From: Planctomycetia bacterium
Lineage (GTDB): Bacteria > Planctomycetota > UBA1135 > GCA-002686595
Assembly: GCA_005778045.1 (NCBI GenBank)
Contig: SXKQ01000005.1
Location: 1-23,135, forward strand
DNA length: 23,135 nucleotides
Reading direction: 5' to 3'
The number at the start of each line of letters is the position of its first letter. Positions within the stretch are counted from its first letter, which is position 1. Under the pieces are notes generated by a model. The model was given only the letters and a program-made list of their open reading frames with translations, did no database searches and had not been told where the DNA came from. Position numbers and translations under genes: made by a program. Positions 1-8,227 of this stretch are shown here, piece by piece.

Positions 1-11
1 GAACTCGAGCA

Positions 12-1430
12 ATGACACGCTTCATCGTCGAAGAGGGCGGCAAGCGCCGTGCGTTCAAGGCCAGCGAGGGCGTGATCACGATCGGCAGCGGCGAGAAGGC
101 GATGCTCAAGCTCGCGTCGCCGGGCGTGGCCGAGGTGCATGCCGAGCTTGTGATGAAGGAGGGCGTGGTGAGCCTGCGCCTCAAGCCGGGCGTGGTGCCG
201 CCGCAGATCGGAGGCAAGCCCGCGGCGAGCGAGCAGCAGCTCGCGCTCGGCGCGGTGCTCAGGATCGGCGAGGCCTCGATCACGGTCGCACCGGACGAAG
301 GCGCGCTGCCGAGTGCGCCGCAGGCGACCGTGACTCAGCCTGCGAAGGCAGGCGTGTCGCTCGCCAAGCAGCCCGTGGCACCCAAGTCCGCCGCGAAGCC
401 CGAGATCCCGCAGGGCAAGCCCGCGGCGCGCGAGAAGCAGGGCTGGGAGCGCTCGGCGCGCGAGGTCTACAAGGACAAGGGCATCAAGCCGCTGCACATG
501 CTGCTCTTGCTCGTGCCTGTGGCGGTGATCGCGTTCTTCCTCCTCAAGCGCGGCGCGAGCCAGAAGATCGACGACTCGCTCAGCGGCCCGCAACAGGTAT
601 TTCTCGCGGAGAAGGCCGCACAGGAGACCGTGTGGGACCAGGCCGAGGAGGCGCTCGCGAAGATCGGCGATCGCAGCAAGCTCTCGACCGACCTGCAGGC
701 GCGCGCGATCGACTTGGATCGCAAGATCAAGGAGGGTCGCGCGGCGGGCGCGGTCGCGGCGATGAACAGCACCGGTGACAAGTACCTCCAGACGCAGCTG
801 AAGAACTTCGAGGAGCAGCGCCTCGGCGGCTCGAGAGTCGACCGCTCCGTGGTGCGCGTGTTCCTCAAGCGCATGGTGGAGTTCGAGCGCCGCTGGCCCA
901 ACCATCCCGACATGGACTGGGTGCGCCGCAAGAAGGAGCGCTATGGGCCGATGGTGGACCTCACCAAGCCCGGCAGCTACGCGGACATCGAGTTTGAGGT
1001 CAAGTCGATGACGTGGGACAACCCGCGCAACTACCGCGAGGCGTTCCTCGTGCTCAACCGCTGGCTCGAAGTCGCGGGCGGGGATGAGCGCGGCAAGGGC
1101 CTCGCCCTGCTCGACAAGCTCATCAAGGAGCGCGAGGAGTGGTTCGAGGACCGCCTGCAGGAAGCCGCGCACCAATACAAGAAGGGCCAGCTCGGCCAGT
1201 CGATCCAGTGGCTGTGCGTGCTGATCACGTACTCGGGCGAGGGCGCGAAGAGCGACCGCGCGGCGGAAGCCCTGATCAAGTTCCATGGCAGCGAAGCCCC
1301 CACGGGTGGAACGATCGACTTGCGCGCGCAGCTGCGCGGCTACCGCAAGGAACTCCCCGACTACTGGAAGGTGATGGAAGCCAACCGCGTTCTCGCGGCA
1401 TGGATGCGCGAGAACCCGATCGACGGCTGA
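12..1430 (+). CDS. FHA-like domain protein with a single membrane anchor
   Basis: 472 aa. Residues 1-93 have the beta-rich layout of a forkhead-associated domain: an ITIGSG turn near 22-26, VAEVHAEL near 39-46, and a closing LGAVLRIGEASITV near 79-92. The residues that normally bind phosphothreonine (GR, SxxH, NG) are replaced by GS, AEVH and GG, so phosphopeptide binding is doubtful. A Pro/Ala/Lys linker (about 94-145) leads to one hydrophobic segment (about 160-178). After it comes a charged, largely helical C-terminal domain of about 290 aa that I do not recognise. This layout predicts a cytoplasmic FHA-like head and an extracytoplasmic or periplasmic tail. Only 11 bases precede the ATG and that frame is open to the window edge, so an upstream start cannot be excluded. 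The gene ends 15 bp from the convergent acyltransferase gene. The real frame is clear; the function is unknown. Confidence 0.8.
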   Translation: MTRFIVEEGGKRRAFKASEGVITIGSGEKAMLKLASPGVAEVHAELVMKEGVVSLRLKPGVVPPQIGGKPAASEQQLALGAVLRIGEASITVAPDEGALPSAPQATVTQPAKAGVSLAKQPVAPKSAAKPEIPQGKPAAREKQGWERSAREVYKDKGIKPLHMLLLLVPVAVIAFFLLKRGASQKIDDSLSGPQQVFLAEKAAQETVWDQAEEALAKIGDRSKLSTDLQARAIDLDRKIKEGRAAGAVAAMNSTGDKYLQTQLKNFEEQRLGGSRVDRSVVRVFLKRMVEFERRWPNHPDMDWVRRKKERYGPMVDLTKPGSYADIEFEVKSMTWDNPRNYREAFLVLNRWLEVAGGDERGKGLALLDKLIKEREEWFEDRLQEAAHQYKKGQLGQSIQWLCVLITYSGEGAKSDRAAEALIKFHGSEAPTGGTIDLRAQLRGYRKELPDYWKVMEANRVLAAWMRENPIDG

Positions 1431-1445
1431 GCTTCCGGGCGCTGT

Positions 1446-2402
1446 TCAGCGCGAGCGCGGCGCGCGGGCCGACAGCGGCGCGCGCGCCGCGTCGCGCTCG
1501 GACTGGGAATCCGGCGGCGTGCTCCAGCGCGGCCGGTACCAGACCCACTGCTCGGGATGCGCGCGAATCCAGCGCGCGTAGGTCGCGTTGAGGCGCACGA
1601 GCAGGTCGTGCTCGGCTGCGCGGCGGTCCTGGTCGCGCGCGAGCGCGAGCGGCTCCTCGACGCGCAGCTCGTAGCCCTCTGCGCGCGCCACGCACCGGAG
1701 TGGCACGAGGGGAAGTCCGCTGGCGCGCGCGAGCGCCGCCGGAGCGGTCATGGTGAGTGCGGGCGCCCCAAGGAAGGGCAGCCAGGTTCCCGAGAGGCGC
1801 TTCACTTCGAGGTCGCACAGGAGCCCGAGGCCGCCGCCCGCCCGCAGCACGGAGAGCAGCTCGCGCGGCGAGTCGTCCTGCGCGAGGCTGCGCACGCCGA
1901 GCGCGGCTCGCATGCCGACCAGCCAGTCCGCGCTCGAGTCGTGGCGCTTCTTGTAGCCGACCACCGCACCATCGAAGCCCTCGCGGCGCAGTCGCGCGGC
2001 GAGCAGCTCCCAGTTGCCGAGGTGCGCCGTGCAAAGCAGGAGCCCGCGACCGCCGCGCGAGAGCTCGCGCAGGCGCGCGACGCTGTCGCCGAGGTCGACC
2101 TGATCGAGCACGCGCTCACGGCGCTCGCCCGAGAGCACGAGCCACTCGTGGACGATGCGACGCGTGTGACTCCACATTGCGCGGCGGACCCGTGCACGCT
2201 CCGCGGCGTCGAGCTCCGGCATGGCCAGCTGCAAGTTGCACTCGGCGAGCGCGTCGTGGCGGCTCCAGCGTGCCGCCAACGCGATGCCGCGCAGTGTTCC
2301 CGCGACGAGCGGGTCGAGCGGTCCGCCTGCGAGCGAGCCGAGCGTGGCGAGCGCCCGGGCACGCAGGCGCCGTCGCAGGGGCTCGCGCGGGGCCTCAGCC
2401 AT
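1446..2402 (-). CDS. Lysophospholipid/lipid A acyltransferase, HtrB/LpxL family
   Basis: 318 aa from the ATG at 2402. HtrB/LpxL enzymes transfer an acyl chain onto the acyloxyacyl positions of lipid A at the inner face of the inner membrane. The catalytic HX4E motif is plain as HLGNWE (residues 127-132), followed by LGLLCDLEVKRLSGTWLPFLGAPA (about 192-215), which resembles the family's central block, and by the C-terminal PEQWVWYRPRW (283-293). Its length matches the family (about 300 aa). The frame runs 53 codons further upstream, but that part is Cys/Pro/Arg-rich and lies inside the preceding gene; the chosen ATG gives an ATGGCTGA overlap with the kinase stop, typical of translational coupling. 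It is the second gene of a two-gene unit with the LPS-kinase-like protein, next to lptFG. The canonical DQ in the middle block reads DL here. The family is secure, the acyl position unknown. Confidence 0.88.
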   Translation of the reverse strand: MAEAPREPLRRRLRARALATLGSLAGGPLDPLVAGTLRGIALAARWSRHDALAECNLQLAMPELDAAERARVRRAMWSHTRRIVHEWLVLSGERRERVLDQVDLGDSVARLRELSRGGRGLLLCTAHLGNWELLAARLRREGFDGAVVGYKKRHDSSADWLVGMRAALGVRSLAQDDSPRELLSVLRAGGGLGLLCDLEVKRLSGTWLPFLGAPALTMTAPAALARASGLPLVPLRCVARAEGYELRVEEPLALARDQDRRAAEHDLLVRLNATYARWIRAHPEQWVWYRPRWSTPPDSQSERDAARAPLSARAPRSR

Positions 2403-3729
2403 GGCGCAGCTCGACGGACAGCGCGCGGCGCGCGCCACCCTCGAGACGCGAGCCCGCGAGCAGGCCGGCCGCGATGGCCGCGCGCTCGCGACGCGACAGG
2501 TCGGAGATCGACAGGCCGGCGAGCGACAGGGCACGCACGGCGTCGAGACCGCTCGGCGCACGACGTTCGAGCTTCAGGCTGCCGAGCGAGCCGAGCAGCA
2601 CCTCGCCGCGCGGCGTGAGCCAGAACAGTGGGCCGATGCCGAGACCCGGGCGCAGCCCGCGATCGAAGAGGCCCGCGCACAGCGCCCCGAGCGAGTGCAG
2701 GGAGCGCAGGGAACGCAGGGCCTGCGGAACGGTCGCCGGCAGGGCGTGAGGCGGCACCGCCAAGGCCACCCACGGCCGCGGTTCGAGGGACAGCGCCAGC
2801 GGTCGCGGCGCCGGGAGCCCATGTTCCTCGAGGCGGGCGGCGCAGCACCAGATGCGGCGCGCGAGGCGCTCGCTCGCGCCCGTGACGAGCAGCACATCGG
2901 GCTCGGCGAGTCCGGCGAACTCGCCCGCGCCGCGCGCGAGGGCTGTCCGGGCGAGGCGCGCGATGCGCTCGCGGTCCACGCCGTGGCGCAGGAAACCGCG
3001 GAAGTCGCCGTCGACGGCGGCGCAGGCCGTGCCTTCGCGCAGCCAACGCGCGCGGCGCTTGTGGACGTACTCGACGCGCTCCGTGCGCGCGCGCCCCTCG
3101 AGCGCGGCGGCGAGCCGCGCGAGCTCGCCCGTGGGGCGCAGGGCCGGCGGCAGGGCGGCGCGCCATGCGAGCAGGAAGCGCGCGCGTTCACGCGGTGTCG
3201 TCACTTCGCGCGCTCCGGCGCAGAGCTTGGCCAGATCGCGCAGCAGCGTGCGCTCGCGCAGGGATTTCACGCGCCGTGCCTTGTGGAAGTCGATCGCGAA
3301 GGCGCGCCCGTGCGCGTCGAGCAGGGCATTGCCGTTGTGCAGGTCCGCGTGGTCGACCCCGGTGGAGTGCAGCGTCCCAAGCAGCTTCGCGAAGGCGTGC
3401 AGGCCAGCCCTGCGGCCCGACGGCCAGCTGGCGGAGCCCGCCAGCAACTCGGCGGCGCTCGCGCTCTCGCCCAGCCACTCCATGCGCACTTCCCAGCCCC
3501 CGTCGATGCGCTCGCAGGCGAGCGGCCGCGGCACGGCGAGTCCGCGCTCGTGCAGCTCGGCCAGCATGCGGTGCTCACGCGCCGCACGGGCACGGTCGAG
3601 GGAGGCGGCCGCGAAGCCGCGCGAAGCGAAGCGCTTTACGACCGTGCGCGCCCCGTCCGCCGCACGCTCGAGGCGCACGCTGCGGCGCAAGCCATGCTTG
3701 AGGACGCGCTCGAGTTGTCCGATGGTCAC
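2395..3729 (-). CDS. LPS core (Kdo/heptose) kinase-like protein with a degenerate second kinase domain
   Basis: 444 aa, GTG start. The N-terminal half is a Kdo/WaaP/InaA-type protein kinase fold: likely ATP lysine in VVKRF (30-34), catalytic loop HADLHNGN (127-134) and metal-binding IDFHKAR (146-152). Such enzymes phosphorylate Kdo or heptose of the LPS inner core in the cytoplasm. The C-terminal half (about 285-430) copies the same layout: HGLPAPRPLAL (303-313) matches RGLAVPRPLAC (62-72); RPGLGIGPLFWLTPRGEVLLGSLGSLK (360-386) lies where the catalytic loop and DF motif should be; and SRRERAAIAAGLL matches TPRERARFLLAW. The catalytic Asp/Asn and the DF motif are lost, so this looks like a pseudokinase made by internal duplication. 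It overlaps the acyltransferase gene by 8 bp. Upstream, TAGCAT lies 8 nt before the GTG. Kinase family secure; substrate and duplication inferred. Confidence 0.82.
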   Translation of the reverse strand: MTIGQLERVLKHGLRRSVRLERAADGARTVVKRFASRGFAAASLDRARAAREHRMLAELHERGLAVPRPLACERIDGGWEVRMEWLGESASAAELLAGSASWPSGRRAGLHAFAKLLGTLHSTGVDHADLHNGNALLDAHGRAFAIDFHKARRVKSLRERTLLRDLAKLCAGAREVTTPRERARFLLAWRAALPPALRPTGELARLAAALEGRARTERVEYVHKRRARWLREGTACAAVDGDFRGFLRHGVDRERIARLARTALARGAGEFAGLAEPDVLLVTGASERLARRIWCCAARLEEHGLPAPRPLALSLEPRPWVALAVPPHALPATVPQALRSLRSLHSLGALCAGLFDRGLRPGLGIGPLFWLTPRGEVLLGSLGSLKLERRAPSGLDAVRALSLAGLSISDLSRRERAAIAAGLLAGSRLEGGARRALSVELRHG

Positions 3730-3737
3730 GTGGAGCG

Positions 3738-3743
3738 ATGCTA
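3738..3743 (-). promoter_or_regulatory. -10 box (TAGCAT) of the kinase-acyltransferase unit, probably leaderless
   Basis: On the minus strand TAGCAT is followed by 8 nt and then the GTG start at 3729. RNA start about 7 nt after the box would fall at or next to the GTG. GTGGAA, 17 bp upstream, is a weak -35 candidate. It lies inside one arm of the 13-nt inverted repeat. Confidence 0.5.
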
Positions 3744-3805
3744 GCGAGCGGCGGCTTCCGTTCCACTCGCTCCTCGGCGCCGTCGAAGGGCGCCCCCGGG
3801 ATCGC

Positions 3806-3811
3806 TAGCAT
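3806..3811 (+). promoter_or_regulatory. -10 box (TAGCAT) of lptFG, probably leaderless
   Basis: TAGCAT is followed by 7 nt and then the GTG at 3819. A weak -35-like TCGAAG is at 3783-3788 with a 17-bp spacer. No Shine-Dalgarno site fits before this GTG, consistent with a leaderless message. Confidence 0.55.
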
Positions 3812-3818
3812 CGCGGCC

Positions 3819-4952
3819 GTGAGGCTCGAGCTGTACGTGCTGCGCCGCTTGCTCGCGGGGCTCGTATTCGCCTGCGGCGGCATGGCGCTCGTCGCGGTGC
3901 CGTGCGTGCTCGTCCACGCCGTGCACAAGGTGGCGGGCATCGGCATGGCGGCCGTGCTCGGCTACGTGCCGATCCTGCTGCTCGAGCTCGCGCCCTACCT
4001 CGTGCCGATCGGGTTTCTCCTGTCGGTCGTGTCGACCTACGGGCGCATGGCCGCCGACAACGAGTGGACCGCGATCTCGATGGCCGGAGTCCACCCGCTG
4101 CGCATGTTCCGGCCGGGCCTCGTGCTGGCGCTCGCGCTCTCGCTGGGCCTCTACTTCATCGAGACTCGGCTCTCGCCGTCGCTCAACTACCAGAAGCGCT
4201 CCTACGGCAAGAACTCCGCGATGCAGCTGCTGAAGTCGCTCAATCCGGGGCGGACCGAGCTGCGCTTCGGCGAGTTCTATCTGTCCGCCGCGGAGCGCGA
4301 CACGGCGGACCGCAACCTATTCCGGCAGGTGTTCCTGCACCTGCCCGCCACCGGCGGGAAGCCCGCGCAGACGATCTTCGCGCAGGAAGTACAGATCTCC
4401 GTGGAGGGTTCGACCCTGCTCGTCGACCTGCGCGTGCCGCGCTGGGCCGACGAGCGCCACGACCTGCGCGTCGGGCGGCTTGTCGTCCGCATGGACCTCG
4501 ACACGATGTTCGGCACGGATGGCAAGGAGCGCCTGCACTGGCGCTACCAAGAGTCCGGCGTGCTGGCGGCGCGCATCGAGCACAGCGAGCAGCTTCTGGC
4601 TCAGGGCGGTCCGCGCGCGCTCGAGGGCCTGTCCCACGAGCAGGGCGTGGTTCCGGCGGCCAACCTGCGCGATGCGTGGTATGCGCTTCACAAGCGCCGG
4701 TCGCTCGCCCTGATCTGCCCCATGTTCCTGCTGCTCGGGATGCCGACGGGCCTGTTCCTGCGCAAGGGCTCGCAGCTCGCGTCGCTCGCGGTGGCGATCG
4801 GCTACGCGCTGGTCTACTTCATCATTTCGATGCGCATCGGCAAGCTGCTGTACCTCAACGACGTCGTGCCGACGTGGTTCGCGGCCTTCGGGACCTCCAT
4901 GGTGGGCTGTGCGCTCGGCCTCGTGCTGCTCGCTCGCGCGGTGAGGCAATAG
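3819..4952 (+). CDS. lptF: LptF/LptG (YjgP/YjgQ) family LPS export permease, first copy
   Basis: 377 aa from GTG 3819. LptF and LptG form the inner-membrane permease that, with the ATPase LptB, extracts LPS and passes it to the periplasmic Lpt bridge. The N-terminus VRLELYVLRRLLAGLVF, three early membrane helices (about 10-34, 44-71, 99-116), the signature ADNEWTAISMAGVHPLRMFRPG (79-100), a periplasmic beta domain in the middle and three C-terminal helices (starting at SLALICPMFLLLGMP) are all typical, as is the length. The open frame begins at ATG 3738, but the extra 27 residues are Ser/Gly/Arg-rich and are not expected before the first helix; the GTG also sits 7 nt after the TAGCAT box. It lies 13 bp upstream of the second permease gene. 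The family is certain; which subunit is F or G is by gene order only. Confidence 0.9.
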   Translation: MRLELYVLRRLLAGLVFACGGMALVAVPCVLVHAVHKVAGIGMAAVLGYVPILLLELAPYLVPIGFLLSVVSTYGRMAADNEWTAISMAGVHPLRMFRPGLVLALALSLGLYFIETRLSPSLNYQKRSYGKNSAMQLLKSLNPGRTELRFGEFYLSAAERDTADRNLFRQVFLHLPATGGKPAQTIFAQEVQISVEGSTLLVDLRVPRWADERHDLRVGRLVVRMDLDTMFGTDGKERLHWRYQESGVLAARIEHSEQLLAQGGPRALEGLSHEQGVVPAANLRDAWYALHKRRSLALICPMFLLLGMPTGLFLRKGSQLASLAVAIGYALVYFIISMRIGKLLYLNDVVPTWFAAFGTSMVGCALGLVLLARAVRQ

Positions 4953-4965
4953 GGGAGCCGAGACG

Positions 4966-6072
4966 ATGCGCGTGGGAGGACTCGAACTCGGCGGGCGGCT
5001 CGACCGCTATGTGGGCGCGCTCTTCGTCGGAGCCTACGCGACCTCGCTGCTGCTGATCGTCGGGCTGGCGGTGATCATCGACATCGCCACCAACCTCGTG
5101 TACTTCGAGACCTGGGCCGACGGGACGAGCGCCTCGCTCGGCACGATCCTGCGCTTCTACGCGCTCAACATCCCGTTCCTCTATCTGCAGGTCGCGCCTT
5201 TCGTCACCACGGCGGCGGCGCTGTTCACGCTCTCGAAGCTGCTGCGCTACAACGAGCTCGTCGCCGGCCTCGGCGCGGGCGTCAGCGCACAGCGCTTGCT
5301 GCTTCCGATCTATGCCGGTGCCTTGGCGGTCGCGCTCGGGATGTTCGCGCTGCGCGAGGGCGCGACCCGCACGTTCGGCGAGCAGCGCGATGCGCTCAAG
5401 GACTACCTCGACCGCCATCGCCGCGAGCGCGTGATCGAGGACGTGACGCTGCGCGATCTCGCAGGCAACATCGTGGTGATCGAGCGCTACGAGACCGCGA
5501 CGGCGACGATCCGCGGCCTGCAGGTGGCGGGCATCAAGGGCTCGAGCCTGTTCTTCGTCGTGGCCGAGCGCGCGAGCTACGACCGCGCGGAAGACGGCAG
5601 CATCCGCTGGAAGCTCGACGGTGGTCACCTGCGCGTCACCACGGGAGACACGGCCGTGTCGCGTCCCGTCGCGTGGCTGGACGTGGTGGAGTTCGCGCCG
5701 CGCGACGTGCTGCTCGCCAAGAAGGGCGACGTCGCGCCGATGGAGCTCTCCTTCGGCGAGCTCGCGCGACTCTCCGCGCGCGACCCGAGCAACCTCGAGT
5801 ACCAGACCCTGTTCCACTACCACCTGACGTTCCCGTTCGGGAACCTCGTGCTGGTGTTCCTCACGCTGCCGTTCCTGCTCGGGCGCGAGCGTGGCAAGGC
5901 CACCGAGGGGCTCGTCGGTGCCTCGCTCGCCTGCATCGTCTACTTCGCGGCGGACTTCGTTTGCCGCTCACTGGGCATGGAGGGCGCGCTCTCGCCTCTG
6001 TGGTCGGCGTGGCTGCCGGTGCTTGTGTTCGGGAGCCTCGGGGTGGCCTTGAGCGAGGGTTCAAGGACGTAA
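4966..6072 (+). CDS. lptG: LptF/LptG (YjgP/YjgQ) family LPS export permease, second copy
   Basis: 368 aa. Partner of the preceding gene in the LptB2FG exporter. It shows the family pattern: GRLDRYVGALFVGAYATSLLLIV at the N-terminus, helices at about 18-45 and 64-90, the signature LRYNELVAGLGAGVSAQRLLLP (93-114), a long soluble periplasmic part (about 135-275), then helices beginning FPFGNLVLVFLTLPFLLGRERGK. A purine-rich GGGGAG (4952-4957) lies 8 nt before the ATG, a Shine-Dalgarno site, unlike the leaderless-looking lptF start; this fits an internal operon gene. The frame ends in GSRT, and a TPR lipoprotein gene follows after 121 bp. No lptB or lptC is visible in the window. Confidence 0.9.
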   Translation: MRVGGLELGGRLDRYVGALFVGAYATSLLLIVGLAVIIDIATNLVYFETWADGTSASLGTILRFYALNIPFLYLQVAPFVTTAAALFTLSKLLRYNELVAGLGAGVSAQRLLLPIYAGALAVALGMFALREGATRTFGEQRDALKDYLDRHRRERVIEDVTLRDLAGNIVVIERYETATATIRGLQVAGIKGSSLFFVVAERASYDRAEDGSIRWKLDGGHLRVTTGDTAVSRPVAWLDVVEFAPRDVLLAKKGDVAPMELSFGELARLSARDPSNLEYQTLFHYHLTFPFGNLVLVFLTLPFLLGRERGKATEGLVGASLACIVYFAADFVCRSLGMEGALSPLWSAWLPVLVFGSLGVALSEGSRT

Positions 6073-6193
6073 GTTGCCTCAGGGGAACGACTTATGCATC
6101 CATCTCGGACGCCGCTCCACGCTGGCCGACCGGGAAGGAATGGCGGCGGCGGTCGTCGAAATACATGCTCCGTTTCGCAAGGACCCCGCCGCG

Positions 6194-7489
6194 ATGACCT
6201 GCCCCGACCGCCGCCCCGTCTCCTCCCTGACTCTCACCCTCGCGCTCCTGTGCGGCTGCGCCGCCACGGACCCCCACGGTCCGCGCAGCGAGGTGGATCG
6301 ACTCGTGCGCCGAGGCGAGTACGAGCGCGCCGTGGACGTCGCCAGCGCGGAGGTCGAGAAGCGGCCCGGTGACGCGGCGGCACGCGAGGACTGGCGACTG
6401 GCGAGCGTGGCGCTCTTGCTCGAGCAGGGGCGGACGCTGTCCTTCGCCCGCAAGGATCCCGAGGCGCTCGGGAAGTTCGTTCATGCCTGCGAGATCGGGC
6501 CCAATGTCCCGCAGGCCATCCAATGGCGCGAGGCGCAGCTCGACAAGCTCGCGGACCAGTGGGTAGGCACGGCGATCGAGTGGCATGCCAAGGACGAGCT
6601 GGCGCAGGCCTCGGATTGCTACGAGAAGGCGCTCGAGTTCCGCCCCGATGACTCGCGGGCCAAGAACGGCCTCGGGCGCGTGCTGATGCAGCTCAACTAT
6701 CGCCGCGGCATGGGGGAGAAGTACTACCAGCGCGGACTCGAGGCGCTCTCCGACTACTGGCTGGACCAAGCCTCGCATCACTTCTCGGCCACCGGCAAGT
6801 ACGACAACGACAACCAGCGCGCCGAGCGTCGGCGCCTGCAGGCGGACACCCTGCGCGCGGATGATCGCGTGCTGCAGGCCGCGGAGTTCGAGTCGGCCCG
6901 GCAGTACGCCGCGGCGCGCAACGAGTACCGACTCGCCACGCTATTCGATCCGGAGCACCAGATCGGCCTCGAGGGGCTCGCGCGCACGCGCAAGGAGACC
7001 CAGGCGGCCGAGTTGCTAGCCGAGTCCGAGCGTCGCATCCTCCGCCGCCAGTTCGATCTCGCGGTTCAGGCGCTCGAGGAAGGCGAGGCGCTCACCACGG
7101 GCGAGAAAGAAGCCTTCGCGTCCGAGCGCGAGCGCCTGCACGAGGCGCGCATGCAGGTCGACTACGAGGCCGCGCGGGCCTTGGAAGTCGATCACCAGTA
7201 CGAGGCGGCGATCGCGGTCTACAGCGCGATCCTCGCCGTGGCGCCCCAGGGCTTCTTCCTCGACGCGATCGCGCGTCGCGACACGCTCACCGACCTCGTG
7301 GCGAAGGCCATCGCGGCCTATGACCGCGCCCAGCTCGAGGCCGATCCCGCGGCCAAGGCACAGCTGCTCGAGCAGGTGCTGCTCGTTTACCCCGAGTTTC
7401 GCGACGCGGCGGCCCAACTCGAGGCCCTGAAGGCGCCCGCGGTCGAGCCGCTGCCCGAGGGCGAGTCCGGCAAGCCGCGCGACGCCTAG
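6194..7489 (+). CDS. TPR-repeat lipoprotein
   Basis: 431 aa from ATG 6194. The N-terminus MTCPDRRPVSSLTLTLALLCGC is a signal peptide ending in a lipobox, with acylated Cys probably residue 22, so the mature protein should be membrane-anchored outside the cytoplasm. The rest is alpha-helical with TPR-like units: EYERAVDVASAEVEKRPGD near the N-terminus, ELAQASDCYEKALEFRPDDSRAKNGLGRVL in the middle, SARQYAAARNEYRLATLFDPEHQIGLEGLAR later, and QYEAAIAVYSAILAVAPQG toward the end. TPR proteins act as assembly scaffolds; the partner is unknown. AAGGA (6179-6183) is a Shine-Dalgarno site 10 nt before the ATG. The open frame reaches 6074, but starting there would bury the signal peptide. The 121 bp before it hold no clear -10 box, so read-through from lptFG is possible. 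Confidence 0.82.
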   Translation: MTCPDRRPVSSLTLTLALLCGCAATDPHGPRSEVDRLVRRGEYERAVDVASAEVEKRPGDAAAREDWRLASVALLLEQGRTLSFARKDPEALGKFVHACEIGPNVPQAIQWREAQLDKLADQWVGTAIEWHAKDELAQASDCYEKALEFRPDDSRAKNGLGRVLMQLNYRRGMGEKYYQRGLEALSDYWLDQASHHFSATGKYDNDNQRAERRRLQADTLRADDRVLQAAEFESARQYAAARNEYRLATLFDPEHQIGLEGLARTRKETQAAELLAESERRILRRQFDLAVQALEEGEALTTGEKEAFASERERLHEARMQVDYEAARALEVDHQYEAAIAVYSAILAVAPQGFFLDAIARRDTLTDLVAKAIAAYDRAQLEADPAAKAQLLEQVLLVYPEFRDAAAQLEALKAPAVEPLPEGESGKPRDA

Positions 7490-7504
7490 CCGTCCGGCCG
7501 CGCG

Positions 7505-8221
7505 TCAGGCGGCGCTGGTGCGGCGGCGCAGGGCGAGGCCGGTCACCACGAATCCGAGCGCGGAGACCTCGATCCACGGGTGCACGCTCAGGCGCGTGAA
7601 GTCCCCGCGCCACACCACGAGCGACCAGTAGAGGTAGGGCAGCCACGGCGCGATCAGCAGCGTGAGCCCGTTCTTCAGCGACAGAAAAGGGGCCGGCGGG
7701 GGCTCCGGCGGCGGCGGAATGCCCGCGGCCTCCTGCGCTCGATCGAACTGGTCGAGCTCGGCTGCGGCGCGATCGACGAGGCGCTGGTTCTCCTTGAGCG
7801 CGCGCAACTCCTCCTGCAGCGCCCACAGGTTGAGCAGCACCGTGCCGATGCCGACGAGCCAGTGCCAGACCGGCGAGATGCCGAAGCCGCGCGAGCCGTA
7901 GCCGAGTACGCCGGCGGCGACGATCGAGGACGCGCCGAGGCCCGCGAGCGGATAGGCGCGCTTGCGCCCAAAGAACGCATTGAGCTCGGCGAGGAAGCCG
8001 TCGGAGAGGCGGCGCGCACGAATCGCTTCCTTGAGCACGCGGCCTGTGACGAGCATGAACAGGATCACGAGCGTGTGCACGCCGACTCCGAGCGTCGCCG
8101 TGAGCAGCCCGGCCCAGAGGTGCTTCTTCGAGCCGTCGAACGCGAGGCCGAGCACGGCCGTCACGAGCAGCGCGGGCGCGAGCAGCAGCGCGCCGGCGAG
8201 GAAGTAATGCCACATCCGCAT
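7505..8221 (-). CDS. Polytopic membrane protein of unknown function
   Basis: 238 aa. I do not recognise the family. About six hydrophobic segments are visible (about 6-28, 36-60, 90-108, 116-136, 184-204, 215-231). A charged coiled-coil stretch (ALQEELRALKENQRLVDRAAAELDQF, about 134-159) and a proline-rich linker (about 168-178) separate segments 4 and 5 and probably lie on one face of the membrane. It starts 9 bp after the stop of the heptosyltransferase gene on the same strand, so it could be co-transcribed. It also has its own TAATCT box 6 nt before the ATG, overlapping that stop codon. It converges with the TPR lipoprotein gene, leaving a 15-bp gap. An envelope role is inferred only from location. 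Confidence 0.75.
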   Translation of the reverse strand: MRMWHYFLAGALLLAPALLVTAVLGLAFDGSKKHLWAGLLTATLGVGVHTLVILFMLVTGRVLKEAIRARRLSDGFLAELNAFFGRKRAYPLAGLGASSIVAAGVLGYGSRGFGISPVWHWLVGIGTVLLNLWALQEELRALKENQRLVDRAAAELDQFDRAQEAAGIPPPPEPPPAPFLSLKNGLTLLIAPWLPYLYWSLVVWRGDFTRLSVHPWIEVSALGFVVTGLALRRRTSAA

Positions 8222-8227
8222 ACGGAC

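Larger units (their letters stand above)
3735..3814. repeat. Perfect 13-nt inverted repeat spanning the divergent kinase/lptF promoter region
   Basis: The left arm GCGATGCTAGCGA (3735-3747) and right arm TCGCTAGCATCGC (3802-3814) are exact reverse complements, separated by 54 bp. Each arm ends 4-5 nt before a divergent GTG start (3729 and 3819), and each contains that gene's TAGCAT box and the palindrome GCTAGC. It is either two copies of an extended core promoter or a shared operator. Confidence 0.7.

Noticed and set aside
1439..1452. GCGCTG/CAGCGC hairpin at the convergent FHA/acyltransferase stops
   Set aside because: The loop would be only two bases unless the stem is shortened to five pairs, and no T-tract follows. 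It is too weak to call a terminator.
3738..3818. Longer N-terminus for LptF from ATG 3738
   Set aside because: It lies within the inverted repeat and -10 region and adds a non-hydrophobic Ser/Gly/Arg stretch before the typical family start.
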